Origin: Paracoxiella cheracis
GTDB lineage: Bacteria > Pseudomonadota > Gammaproteobacteria > Coxiellales > Coxiellaceae
Assembly (NCBI RefSeq): GCF_049348705.1
Contig: NZ_CP186485.1
Coordinates: forward strand, 1,116,001-1,180,000
Length of the DNA stretch: 64,000 nt
Direction of reading: 5' to 3'
The position numbers and the translations under genes are program-made. The stretch's first letter is position 1, and each line of letters starts with the position of its first letter. Shown here one piece after another: positions 33,966-43,112 of the stretch. The notes below the pieces were generated by a model, which was given only the letters and a program-made list of their open reading frames with translations, ran no database searches and was not told the DNA's origin.

Positions 33966-36080
33966 ATGAGAAGAATGCTGATAAACGCAACTCAGCCAGA
34001 TGAGCTGCGATTTGCGGTCACATGTGACGCACAATTAATCGACCTAGATATTGAAATCCCCGGCCAAGAACAAAAAAAATCCAACATCTATAAAGGTATT
34101 ACCACCAGTATCGAACCCAGTCTGGGAGCGGTATTTGTTAATTATGGCAGTGAGCGGCACGGTTTTTTACCGCTAAAAGAAGTTTCTCGTGAATATTTTT
34201 TACAAGATACGGATGAATTCGAACCCGATATTCATAAAATTCTCAAACTCGGCCAAGAACTCGTCGTCCAAGTAGATAAAGAGGAACGCGGTACAAAAGG
34301 TGCTGCGCTAACAACCTTTATCAGTTTAGCCGGTTCATTTTTAGTATTAATGCCAAATAATCCACGCGCAGGCGGTATTTCTCGCCGTATCGAAGGTGAT
34401 GATCGCGATCACTTGCGCGATACGATTAATCAGCTCAACTTGCCTGAAGGCATGGGCGTCATCGTGCGAACAGCCGGGGTGGGTAAATCTCCCGAAGAAT
34501 TAAAATGGGATCTCGATGTCCTACTGCGCTATTGGGAAGCTATCAAACAGGCTGCCGTTGCAAAACCAGGCCCTTATTTAATCCATCAAGAAAGCGACGT
34601 GATCATCCGCGCGATTCGTGATTATTTACGACAAGATATCGAAGAAATCATCGTCGATGAACCACAAGCCTATGAACGTGCCCGGCACTACATTAATCAA
34701 GTTCGCCCCAATTTTGCAGATCGACTAAAGCTCTATCGTGACAAGTTGCCATTATTCAGCCGATTTCAAATCGAACAGCAAATTGAAAATGCGTATCAAC
34801 GTGAAGTGCGATTACCCTCAGGTGGATCGGTGGTTATCGATCATTCTGAAGCGCTGGTCGCAATCGATATCAACTCCGCTCGTGCAACGCGCGGTGGCAA
34901 TATCGAAGAAACTGCATTGCAAACTAACTTAGAAGCCGCCGAAGAAATCGCTCGTCAATTACGAATTCGTGACATCGGTGGATTAGTCGTGATTGATTTT
35001 ATCGACATGACCCCCATGCGCAATCAACGCGAAGTTGAAAACTGCTTAAGAAATGCGCTTCGCCAGGATCGTGCTCGTATTCAAATCGGTCGTATTTCAC
35101 GGTTTGGATTATTAGAAATGTCACGCCAACGTTTGCGTACATCTCTCACTAAATCCAGCCAGATTCCGTGTCCGCGCTGCAATGGTCAAGGTTCTATTCG
35201 CAGCATTGAATCGCTGGGATTATCGATCATTCATTTGATTCAAGAGCAAGCTGCTAAAGCAAAAAATTTGCATTTCCAAGTGCAATTGCCTGTTGATGCA
35301 GCCACATATTTAATTAATGAAAAACGTGATTTGCTGAAAGAAATTGAAAGCCATTGTCAGGTGAAAATCACTATTATTCCGAATCAATATTTGGAATCAC
35401 CGCAATATCAATTCAAGCAAATTAAAATTGATCCCTCTAATTTAGAACACAGCAAAGGGACACCAAGCTATAAATTAGCAAAATCACTAAAAACAGAATC
35501 GACTAAAAAGCAGATTACCAAAGCACCCGTGGTTGAACCCATCATCCAGCAATTTTTAACCACGACACCACCATCACCGGCACCGCGCAAACAAGCCAAT
35601 GTCGGATTATTTAAACGACTCATGTCGAAAATGTTTGGCAATGAAGGGCAAGTACCAACACCGGCTACATCTAAATCGGTTGCTAAACGTCCTGTAAACA
35701 CTGGAGACAGACAATCGCATTCTCAAGAGCAACGAACATCTCGCTATGGCAAACCCTCTGGCGGCGCTCGCCACCATCATCGAGGTGGACAAAAACGCCG
35801 CGGCGGTGCTGGTGCTGCCGGTAGCGGTGGCGGTCAGCAATCTCGATCCAGAGGCGGACGTTCACGTCGAGGATCTCGTGGCGGTCAACGTCGCGGCCCT
35901 TCGTCAAGACATTCCGGAAGTGGGGGTCCTCAGAAGAGAATGACAAGTCAGGATGACAACATAGGAAATAAAGCTGTCACTGAAGAGCCTAATCTTCAGC
36001 AGCAGCCCGACGCTCAATCTACTCCTATGTCACCATCGACAGTCACCCCTAAAAAAACCGATATCGATGGAAACAAGTAA
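33966..36080 (+). CDS. rne: ribonuclease E
   Basis: This is a 704-aa endoribonuclease that initiates mRNA decay and rRNA/tRNA maturation. An N-terminal S1 domain (about 38-120) is followed by the RNase H-like/DNase I-like catalytic part. Catalytic Asp residues are D301 (AIDINS) and D344 (VVIDFIDM), and the Zn-link is C402-P-R-C405. The C-terminal arm (about 540-704) is shorter than the E. coli 1,061-aa enzyme and lacks obvious enolase/PNPase microdomains. It contains an Arg/Gly-rich tract (residues 600-655, many RGG and RRG units) likely to bind RNA. Divergent from rluC. RNase G is excluded by the long C-terminal arm. Confidence 0.95.
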   Translation: MRRMLINATQPDELRFAVTCDAQLIDLDIEIPGQEQKKSNIYKGITTSIEPSLGAVFVNYGSERHGFLPLKEVSREYFLQDTDEFEPDIHKILKLGQELVVQVDKEERGTKGAALTTFISLAGSFLVLMPNNPRAGGISRRIEGDDRDHLRDTINQLNLPEGMGVIVRTAGVGKSPEELKWDLDVLLRYWEAIKQAAVAKPGPYLIHQESDVIIRAIRDYLRQDIEEIIVDEPQAYERARHYINQVRPNFADRLKLYRDKLPLFSRFQIEQQIENAYQREVRLPSGGSVVIDHSEALVAIDINSARATRGGNIEETALQTNLEAAEEIARQLRIRDIGGLVVIDFIDMTPMRNQREVENCLRNALRQDRARIQIGRISRFGLLEMSRQRLRTSLTKSSQIPCPRCNGQGSIRSIESLGLSIIHLIQEQAAKAKNLHFQVQLPVDAATYLINEKRDLLKEIESHCQVKITIIPNQYLESPQYQFKQIKIDPSNLEHSKGTPSYKLAKSLKTESTKKQITKAPVVEPIIQQFLTTTPPSPAPRKQANVGLFKRLMSKMFGNEGQVPTPATSKSVAKRPVNTGDRQSHSQEQRTSRYGKPSGGARHHHRGGQKRRGGAGAAGSGGGQQSRSRGGRSRRGSRGGQRRGPSSRHSGSGGPQKRMTSQDDNIGNKAVTEEPNLQQQPDAQSTPMSPSTVTPKKTDIDGNK

Positions 36081-36099
36081 CTAGCAAGCTTGTTACAAA

Positions 36100-36792
36100 T
36101 TATGAGCTGCTCGCTATGGAATAATGCTTCATGGATAACTTTCGCTCGAATAGCGTAAACACCCCCATCACGATTCCATTGAGCAGCAAATAAATGATGC
36201 CCGCTAAAATCAACATGGGAATTGTTTCAAAGTTCAGCGCAATTAAGTGGCGCGTAACACCCATCAAATCCATGAGTGTGATCGTGCTCGCCAACGAAGT
36301 GCTTTTTAAAATCATAATCACTTCGTTTGAATAAGCGGGCAAAACGATTCGAAATGCTCTCGGTAATATAATACGTCGATACATTTGCCATTTTGATAAT
36401 CCCAATGCATAACACGCTTCTATTTCCCCCTGCGGCACAGAATGTATAGCACCTCGGAATAAAACTGCTGTGTATGCACTGGTATTTAAGGCAAGCGCAA
36501 TGACTGCACAACCAAATGGGTGTTTTAATATCGACCACAAAAAAGTCTCTCGCAGCCAAAACAATTGACCACTACCATAATAAATAATAAAAAACTGCAC
36601 CAACAAGGGAGTCCCACGCATGACAAAAACAAACGCATCGATAGGTGCTTTTAAATAAATTTTTCCGGATTCCAGACAAGCCGTTAACAACAGCGCTAAA
36701 CAAAGGCCTAACGCCAATGCGACTACCATTAATTGCAGGGTCACTACCGTGCCTGATAATAATTGCGGAATATAGTGTAATACATTCATCAT
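36100..36792 (-). CDS. artM: polar amino-acid ABC transporter permease (ArtM/HisM type)
   Basis: This is a 230-aa inner-membrane permease with five predicted helices. It has the HisMQ N-terminal pattern (GTVVTLQLMVVALALGLCLA) and the EAA-loop EIEACYALGLSKWQMYRRIILP that docks the ATPase. It overlaps the upstream permease by 4 bp (ATGA). Arginine or another basic amino acid is the likely substrate by family. The usual ATPase (artP) and binding protein (artJ/I) are not in the window, so the system may be incomplete or assembled from distant genes. Confidence 0.85.
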   Translation of the reverse strand: MMNVLHYIPQLLSGTVVTLQLMVVALALGLCLALLLTACLESGKIYLKAPIDAFVFVMRGTPLLVQFFIIYYGSGQLFWLRETFLWSILKHPFGCAVIALALNTSAYTAVLFRGAIHSVPQGEIEACYALGLSKWQMYRRIILPRAFRIVLPAYSNEVIMILKSTSLASTITLMDLMGVTRHLIALNFETIPMLILAGIIYLLLNGIVMGVFTLFERKLSMKHYSIASSS

Positions 36793-37460
36793 TGTAACGA
36801 TTTATTTGCCGTGCGAATGAAACGATTTAATACCAACTGCGATACTGTTGTTAATATTAAAAACAAACAAGCCGCAATCATGTAAAATTTCAAGGGTTGA
36901 TGCGTGGTGCTAGCGGCTAATTGTGCTTTATTCATTAAATCGCCTAACCCTATCAGCGCAACCAACGCACTGTCTTTCAATAAGACCAACCATAAATTAC
37001 TTAAACCCGGCAATGCATGTCGCCAAGCCTGCGGCAATAGTATCTTGAGAAACACCCAGCAACCCGATAAACCTAATGCCTTCCCTGCTTCCGCTTGCCC
37101 TTTCGGAATTGCTGAAAATGCACCACGTAATGTTTGCGATGCATAGGATGCAAAAATTAATGCGAGTGCCAACACACCGGATATAAACGCACTGACTTGC
37201 ATTGGACGATTCAGCAATTCTGTTAATAATACCGAACCACCAAAATAAATTCCAAACAAGACCAACAGTTCAGGTAATCCACGAATTAATGAATTCACGC
37301 CACTGACAATCTTTTTCAGCCATTGAAAAGAGCTTAACTCTATCAACGTTGTTAAAATAGCTAACAACATACCTAAAACAAGCGCGGACAACGACACCGC
37401 CAGTGTCATTGCCACACCTGTTAATAATAAAGAGCCATAGCCTTCAAAAATAGTCATCAT
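36789..37460 (-). CDS. artQ: polar amino-acid ABC transporter permease (ArtQ/HisQ type), abutting an IS481 end
   Basis: This is a 223-aa permease, partner of the following gene. The EAA loop is QAEAGKALGLSGCWVFLKILLP. The start ATGATG lies one base after the IS481 terminal TTCTACA, so native upstream DNA (including the original Shine-Dalgarno and promoter) has been replaced. The only purine-rich stretch at the right distance is GAGAG inside the IS end. Length fits full-size ArtQ, so the coding region may be just intact, but native expression is doubtful. An upstream artP or artJ gene may have been lost in the IS event. Confidence 0.82.
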   Translation of the reverse strand: MMTIFEGYGSLLLTGVAMTLAVSLSALVLGMLLAILTTLIELSSFQWLKKIVSGVNSLIRGLPELLVLFGIYFGGSVLLTELLNRPMQVSAFISGVLALALIFASYASQTLRGAFSAIPKGQAEAGKALGLSGCWVFLKILLPQAWRHALPGLSNLWLVLLKDSALVALIGLGDLMNKAQLAASTTHQPLKFYMIAACLFLILTTVSQLVLNRFIRTANKSLQ

Positions 37461-37461
37461 G

Positions 37462-38744
37462 TGTAGAACTCTCGACTTGATCTGACAGTTGAGATTTATC
37501 GGACATATTTTCTGTCCGATAGATCGGATTCTAATTACTCCTCTACCAGTTGCGTGTCGTGATTACTGTGCGCCTTATTCAATTCATCTGCCGACACGCT
37601 TGGAATAGTTTTACATAGTTTATCTAATTCTTTTTCTTGTGCCAAATGCTTTGCATCAAGAAAAGTTTGCATGGGTGTTTTTCCATAACAACGCTCGCCG
37701 GAATGGGGCCTGACCTCATTATATGTTTTGATCCACGCATCAACGTCTTGTTGTAATTCTTCTAGGGAACGATATATTTTTTTTCGAAAAGCAACATCAT
37801 AAAATTCTTGTTTAATCGTTTTATGAAAACGTTCACAAATACCATTGGTCTGCGGAGAACGTGCGCGTGTTTTCGAATGGTCAATGTCTTCAACTGCTAA
37901 ATAAAGTTGATAGGCGTGGTTCTCAATTTTTCCACAATATTCCGTCCCGCGATCCGTGAGCATACGCAGCAATCGGATACCTTGCTCATTAAACCATGGC
38001 AATACACGTTCATTTAATAAATGAGCTGCCGTCATCGCTGTTTTCTCCGTGTATAACTTCGCAAAAGCGATTCTGCTATAGGTATCGACAAAAGTCTGCT
38101 CATAAATACGGCCAACGCCCTTCATCGTGCCAACATAATACGTATCCTGAGAACCTAAATAACCTGGGTGTTCTGTTTCAATCTCGCCGTGCGCTTCTTT
38201 TTCTCGTTTTGATTTTTCTAATGCTTGTCATTGTTCTTCCGTTAATAACATACCGTCTTGCGCCGATTTCGCTTCAAGCGCTTTTAGTCGCTTCTTAAAA
38301 GTCTCTAGATCATTACGTAGCCACACCGAACGAACTCCGCTGCTCGATACGATAATGCCTCGCGCCAGTAATTCATTGGCCGCACGTGCCTGACCTAACG
38401 CTGGGTTTTCAATAGCCAAAGCAATTACCGCTTCTTCTACATGTAACGGCACTCTATTTTTTTCATTCGGTTTCTTCTTACTCATATCATGGAGTGCTTC
38501 TTCGCCACCATTTTCATAAAGTGTTTTGAAACGGTAAAAACTGTCGCGTGAATAACCCATAACCTTGCAGGCTTGTGAAACATTTCCCAATTGTTTAGAC
38601 AGCTCTAGTAAACCTAATTTGGGTTTGATAATCTTTTCGGATACACTGGTCATAATGACACTCCTCGTGTTGGTTGTTTAAGGTTGGTCAATTAAATTTT
38701 ACTCTAACTGACCAGGAGTGTCAGATCAAGTCTGAAGGTTTACA
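37462..38744 (-). mobile_element. IS481-family element, complete copy 3 (1,283 bp)
   Basis: This copy has the same length and ends as copy 2 but lies in minus orientation. Flanks (CATCATG and AATAAAG) are not duplicated and belong to different broken genes: the artQ start on the left, an MFS gene start on the right. That suggests an adjacent deletion or inter-copy recombination rather than a simple insertion. Confidence 0.93.
37535..38653 (-). CDS. IS481 transposase (copy 3), in-frame UGA at codon 142
   Basis: The coding content is the same as in copy 2: a 372-codon frame with the HTH half and the DDE half separated by one TGA (38,228-38,230). Both catalytic Asp residues and the Glu are preserved in the second half. 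The protein is therefore either produced by UGA read-through or non-functional. Confidence 0.8.
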
Positions 38745-38815
38745 AATAAAGCAGCAATCACCCAAATGATAAGCCCAAGCGCTGACAAAGGCGACTTTTT
38801 ATGTGCTTCTGCCAT
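38745..38815 (-). pseudogene. 5' remnant of an MFS transporter gene, cut by IS481 copy 3
   Basis: ATG lies 3 nt after the stop of the aspartoacylase-like gene and opens MAEAHKKSPLSALGLIIWVI-AALF before hitting the IS edge. A basic start followed by LSALGLIIWVIAALF is the common N-terminus of a group of MFS permeases in gammaproteobacteria. Only about 23 codons remain. The call is by resemblance of a short piece, so moderate to low confidence. Confidence 0.5.
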
Positions 38816-39482
38816 GATTTATTCTGCGCCCGCTAATCGTTTCGTACTTTTTTCCTTCCATTCTCCAAGGTGAGTTGCTGCATGCTCCATTCTTGGAAAG
38901 ATCGCCAATTGAAATAATGCCTCACCTTCATGCACCAAAGGCAAATTATTTTTGCCCACAATGATTGCTTCTTCAGGACTTTTAATTGTGACGCTATCAG
39001 TTGCACCAAATGGATCTTTAATCACACATAAGGCTTCATTTTTTTCGACGTGTTGGCCTAATTTGTGTTTAGTGTGGCTAATGCCGCTCGTTGAGGCTCG
39101 CACCCAAATATTTTTTTCTGTGAAAAAACTTTGTAGTGGCGGTTCTTTTTTAGGTGTTTTTTCAGGCAGCATTTCTAGTATTCGCATAACATTTAAAATG
39201 CCTCTCAAGCCCACTTTAATGGCATGCTCATCAAAGCGCCTCGCCTCACCGGCTTCATACGTTAAAAATGGTTTTTTCTCTTTATGAGCAACTTCGCGCA
39301 ACATCCCTTTTTCATAGGTTGCATTGGAAATAACGGGTGCATTAAACGCCTGTGCTAGTGCTTTTGCTGGCTCATCCCTAAAATCCACATGAATTTGTGG
39401 TAAGTTGGTATAATTAATAAATCCTGTTTGCAAATCAATACATTGGACTTTGGATAAATTTATAAAAATAATTAAAAATTGC

Positions 39483-39525
39483 TTGACATAGAAACCGAAA
39501 AAAAATTTTACGTTGTAAACAACGT
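39483..39525 (+). promoter_or_regulatory. IS4 transposase promoter region with an inverted-repeat operator-like site
   Basis: TTGACA at 39,483 is followed by an A-tract and the inverted repeat ACGTTGT-AA-ACAACGT, ending 32 nt before the ATG. The same arrangement occurs in all four copies. A -10 box is not clear; the palindrome could be a binding site or an RNA hairpin limiting expression. Confidence 0.4.
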
Positions 39526-39556
39526 TTGTTCGAAAAAATAAAATAAGGAACAAACG

Positions 39557-41095
39557 ATGTTAGCGACAGAAAAACTAAAACAATTCCGTACATTCCTCTA
39601 CAACATCTTCCCCGCGCGACGCGATGCCAATATGAATTTACTCGATGCCCTTTCAAGCCATGGCCATCGCTGCAAAACACCTATAGAATTATGTGAATCG
39701 CCATACTTTGAACGTGAATACAGTAGTATTACCGATGCGATTAGCGATGGTTTGTCGGTAGCAAATTGTTGGGATAGCATGATGAAAATACAATATGAAC
39801 ATGTGAGTCATAGCGATGACCGTGTGATCATTATTGCGGATACGACACCACAGTCGCGTCAAAGTGCACACTGTGTTGAAGATCGCCATGTGGTTTACAG
39901 CCCTAATCCAGCACCGGGTAACAAACCGATTACCATTGGACATGAATATTCAACGGTATCACTATTGCCCAATGATGGTGCAGCTCAAGAAAAGCATTGG
40001 TTAGTTCCACTGGATACGAGGCGCGTTAAAAGCGATGAAAAAGGCAATGTAGTTGGGATGCAGCAAATTAACCGTTGTATTGCAGACTTAGCGCTTACTC
40101 ATAAATTGGTGGTTAGCGTGGCTGATTCAAAATATGGTACAGAAGCTTGCCGTAAACTGGTTAGCGAAAATCCCAATTGGGTACATCTTTTCCGTTTTAA
40201 CAGTACCCGTAATGTTTTCGCGCCCGCATCAATAGAAGATAATACCTCAGGAAGTATAAAACGCTATGGTGATGCGATGAAACTAAACGACAGCACGACT
40301 CACCGTGAATCCGATGAGATTGTGCAGCAACCCATTACAACCCGCAGTGGCAAAACTTACCAATTGGAGATTAAAATATGGCGTGACCAATTACTGCGTG
40401 GTTCAAAGCAATTTAAAGGATATGAGCATCCTGTTACTGTTGTGCAATTGGTTGCGGTTGATGCTAACGGTAAATCTTTATATAAAAATCCACTCTGGTT
40501 AGGACTCGCTGGTGAACGACGTAATGAAATCACAGCATTAGAAGCGTATCACTATTACGATAGACGCTATGACATTGAACACTACTTTCGTTTTGGTAAA
40601 GACAAACTGTTATTTGACCGATACCAAACACCGGATGTTAAGCACGAAGAAGATTGGTGGCGGATGACAGCATTAGCGTATACGCAACTTTATCTAGCGA
40701 GGAATCTTGCCCCGATTTTACCGAAAAAATGGGAGCGGTATTTGCCGAGCTTCCAAGTGGATAACGAAAAACCATCAATAACTGCGACCCCTTCACAAAC
40801 GCAACGGGGTTTTTCTACGGTGCTTGATACCGTTGGCACGCCTGCTAATCTCTGCAAACCACGCGGTAATCCGCAAGGCAGAACCAAAGGTGATACGCAG
40901 GGGAAACGCACGCGACATCCTGCTATTTTCAAAAATAGCAACTCAAAAATTAAAACGATTCAGAGGACTGAAGAAAAGACGCAAAACTCAGACCCTGAAA
41001 AAATAGAGGATTTGATTGGGATAGTAAAATCATGGTTGGATAAAATAAATTTTACACCTGAGCAATTCTACGAATTGCTGCAAAAAACAGGTTAA
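39557..41095 (+). CDS. IS4-type DDE transposase (copy I)
   Basis: This is a 512-aa transposase. The first Asp is in IIIADTTPQSRQ (about 94), the second in VSVADSKYGTE (about 194), and the Glu is within the YREK signature: Y-2-R-3-E-6-K in YDRRYDIEHYFRFGK (about 335-349). The C-terminal 100 residues are basic and low in complexity. ATG has AAGGA 7 nt upstream. An IS701-like or ISNCY assignment is also possible; the YREK motif favours the IS4 group. Confidence 0.92.
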   Translation: MLATEKLKQFRTFLYNIFPARRDANMNLLDALSSHGHRCKTPIELCESPYFEREYSSITDAISDGLSVANCWDSMMKIQYEHVSHSDDRVIIIADTTPQSRQSAHCVEDRHVVYSPNPAPGNKPITIGHEYSTVSLLPNDGAAQEKHWLVPLDTRRVKSDEKGNVVGMQQINRCIADLALTHKLVVSVADSKYGTEACRKLVSENPNWVHLFRFNSTRNVFAPASIEDNTSGSIKRYGDAMKLNDSTTHRESDEIVQQPITTRSGKTYQLEIKIWRDQLLRGSKQFKGYEHPVTVVQLVAVDANGKSLYKNPLWLGLAGERRNEITALEAYHYYDRRYDIEHYFRFGKDKLLFDRYQTPDVKHEEDWWRMTALAYTQLYLARNLAPILPKKWERYLPSFQVDNEKPSITATPSQTQRGFSTVLDTVGTPANLCKPRGNPQGRTKGDTQGKRTRHPAIFKNSNSKIKTIQRTEEKTQNSDPEKIEDLIGIVKSWLDKINFTPEQFYELLQKTG

Positions 41096-41649
41096 GATTT
41101 AGAAACTCACATTTTTTGATTATTGTCCTAACTGGCAAGGGATTTTATTTATCCAAAGTCCAAAATACAGACATCTGCTTTGCTGAAAATCTCTTCGGTA
41201 AAGATATGCGCCATGCGTGCCCGATTTAGATCCAGGAAAACAACGATCCAAATCAAAACCACCGGGTAAGTAACGTGAGCGATTAATTAGTCCGTAAACG
41301 TTCAGCACAGGAACGGCTATTAATGTCCCTCGCAAACGTTTCAACGCAGCGACTTCTAAAAGGCGATTAATAATTTCGGTGCCATTGATTTCATTGCCAT
41401 ACATCGCTGCTGTTACTAATAAACAAGGACCGGCTTGTTTACCGTGTAACACTTTAATCGGCATATAAAGTGGTGCACAGCTAAATAATTCAGGCAGCGG
41501 TAATGACAATGATAAATTTTCACCGGGGTGAATTGTTTCGTTGCAAATTTGTAAAGGTGTGTTTTTCATGGATAAATCGGTAAAAGCAAATTATTGTAAC
41601 GAATCGAACGGTAAAATGCAAAATTGGGATTTTAAGTGCAGTGAGAATA

Positions 41650-41684
41650 ATATCCACAAAATCTGTGAATAACTTTGTGGGTAT
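41650..41684. promoter_or_regulatory. cluster of three DnaA-box-like 9-mers
   Basis: The 296-bp gap between the aspartoacylase remnant and the small gene at 41,866 holds no gene. Within 35 bp it has ATATCCACA (plus), TGTGAATAA (reads TTATTCACA on minus, a consensus DnaA box) and TGTGGGTAT (ATACCCACA on minus). It could be a DnaA titration or regulatory site, or an old plasmid/ICE relic; chance is possible in AT-rich DNA. Confidence 0.4.
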
Positions 41685-41865
41685 CCTTTTGTCAAAAGCG
41701 TTACTGCGTTGATTCGCTGTAAGCGTTGTTAATTTGGTGGCTTTTTAGACAGATAATGAATTTCAATTGCTTATCAAAATCCCTGGCCAATGCCTAATTT
41801 TTTCCACTTTACTCTTTCGTTCTCTTTATGTACTCTATCTCCTGTCACTTTCAAAGGCCACTACC

Positions 41866-42060
41866 ATGGATAAATACACAGCTACTTTATACTTCAATGA
41901 GGACACACTCATGAGTCGATCGAGTAATGATTTAAAACACTTAATGGTCTCATTGCTGATACTGTTAGAAGATAGTACGGGTAGTGCTCACGCAACAATC
42001 ACCGACAACCAAAAAGGCATTGTTGTTCAGCGTTATCGCAAAACGGTCATTAATGATTAA
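41866..42060 (+). CDS. hypothetical small protein upstream of a dinB-like gene (64 aa)
   Basis: This is a 64-aa protein, MDKYTATLYFNEDTLMSRSS followed by a hydrophobic helix MVSLLILLEDSTG and a basic C-terminus. I prefer this Met to the longer hydrophobic extension upstream because the preceding stretch looks non-coding. It ends 3 bp before the Y-family polymerase fragment, implying one transcript. Small proteins with a similar start (KYTATLYF) accompany DNA-repair or plasmid genes in some proteobacteria, as far as I recall; no function can be given. Confidence 0.5.
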   Translation: MDKYTATLYFNEDTLMSRSSNDLKHLMVSLLILLEDSTGSAHATITDNQKGIVVQRYRKTVIND

Positions 42061-42063
42061 AAA

Positions 42064-42693
42064 ATGAACACAAATACCACTAAACCCTGGGATATGGATG
42101 CTTTTTTTGCATCAATTGAGCAGCTCGATAATTTGAAACTGCGCAGCAAACCTGTTGCTGTCACAAACGGACTTCAAGGCAGTTGCATTATTACCTGCTC
42201 TTATGAGGCTCGTGCTTACGGCATAAAAACCGGTATGCGCTTCCACGATGCTCGTCAAGTGTGTCCACAGTTGATCCGTTGTTCGTCCCGTCCCAAGCGT
42301 TACGCTGAGGTTTCAGGGCGTATCATGAAAGCGTTGGAAGATATTACACCGGACGTTGAGGTGTTTTCAGTCGATGAAGCCTTTTTAGAGGTGACCCACT
42401 GCCAAAAATTGCATGGTAATCCAATTAAAATGGGCAAAATGGCTAAAGAGAAGGTGTGGCAAGCCTCTCATCTCACCTGCTCTATCGGCGTAAGTGGCGA
42501 TAAAACAACTGCAAAATATGCAGCTAAATTAAATAAGCCTAATAGTTTCACGGTGATCGAACCTTGGAATGCCAAAGAACGATTTGGGGAGTTTCAAATT
42601 GCACCTGCCCCGCTGCTAAACTGCTCGCCAACGCCAAATGTTATTTCTCAAGCGTGGAAGCCCATCGGTCACCGACAAACGCTGCCAACTTAA
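42064..42693 (+). pseudogene. dinB: Y-family DNA polymerase (DinB/Pol IV-like), truncated
   Basis: The palm and fingers are recognisable: DMDAFFASIEQ (catalytic Asp), SYEARAYGIKTGM, FSVDEAFLEVT (catalytic Asp-Glu) and CSIGVSGDKTTAKYAAKLNKP. After the NSFTVIEPWNAKERF segment (about residue 178) the sequence no longer matches. The helix-hairpin-helix thumb and the whole little-finger domain (normally another 150-170 residues) are gone, replaced by about 30 unrelated codons. The truncated protein could not bind the primer terminus properly. It is therefore most likely a pseudogene. The convergent membrane-protein gene overlaps its end by 4 bp. Confidence 0.82.
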
Positions 42694-43079
42694 GCCATGT
42701 AAGCCCAGCCCGCATAAAGCAAATAAATGCCAAAACCCAAACTGATCAGCGCTGATATGTAATACAGTCCATCGTTTTTTAGCATGGTCGTCCACGTCTT
42801 GTCACAACCCGGAAATATCACGCGCAATACACCTTTTGCAAAGATGATCCAGCAAATTAATGTGATAATAATTTGCCAACCACCGATCCAAACGTTATGC
42901 ATCGCCACTAAAAAAGAACTGACTATTAAAGTGAGAACAGCCGATAAAAACATCAGACCTGCATGTTCAGACATGTTTTCAATAGCGGCGTGAAAGTGTT
43001 TTCGATTGATGAGCATTCCCAGGGCGATTGCCGTGAGATAAAGGCCAAAGACTTTAGCCAAGTAGAGTGAAACAGCCAT
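42690..43079 (-). CDS. small four-helix integral membrane protein (129 aa)
   Basis: This is a 129-aa protein with four predicted membrane helices (VFGLYLTAIALGMLI, GLMFLSAVLTLIVSSFLVAM, WQIIITLICWIIFAKGVL and YYISALISLGFGIYLLYAG). It starts MAVSLYLAKV with AAGGAG 6 nt upstream; the longer frame runs into the IS982 end. I do not know the family; similar 'integral membrane protein' genes exist in Legionella-like genomes. The IS982 element begins 33 bp upstream of the start codon and has probably separated it from its promoter. Confidence 0.65.
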   Translation of the reverse strand: MAVSLYLAKVFGLYLTAIALGMLINRKHFHAAIENMSEHAGLMFLSAVLTLIVSSFLVAMHNVWIGGWQIIITLICWIIFAKGVLRVIFPGCDKTWTTMLKNDGLYYISALISLGFGIYLLYAGWAYMA

Positions 43080-43112
43080 GTTAATTCTCCTTATATTATA
43101 TTTTACTCCTCT

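Larger units (their letters stand above)
39443..41163 (+). mobile_element. IS4-type element, copy I (1,721 bp, intact, with TSD)
   Basis: This is a complete element with perfect 17-bp terminal inverted repeats TTGGACTTTGGATAAAT, flanked by the direct repeat AATACA. It contains one transposase gene. It is inserted in the aspartoacylase-like gene. Confidence 0.95.
38819..41569 (-). pseudogene. succinylglutamate desuccinylase/aspartoacylase-family gene, split by an IS4 copy and frameshifted
   Basis: The N-terminal half (MKNTPLQICNETIHPGENLS) carries the zinc-site pattern TAAMYGNEINGTE and the PVLNVYGLINRSRYLP-GGFDLDRCFPG blocks. The C-terminal half, beyond the IS, continues CIDLQTGFINYTNLPQIHVD (zinc His/Glu strand) and ends in the beta domain typical of the AstE/AspA carboxypeptidase-like family. 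The IS4 copy is flanked by a 6-bp AATACA duplication; removing it rejoins ADVCIDLQTG. Even so, the frame changes a few codons upstream (after CFPGS, near 41,225-41,240; the other frame reads RARMAHIFTEEIFSKADVC), so a second lesion exists. Function before decay: deacylation of a small N-acyl amino acid or related compound. Confidence 0.88.

Noticed and set aside
37462..38744. A target-site duplication for IS481 copies
   Set aside because: I compared the flanks of copies 2, 3 and 5 and of the partial copies; none are direct repeats, so no TSD length can be given.
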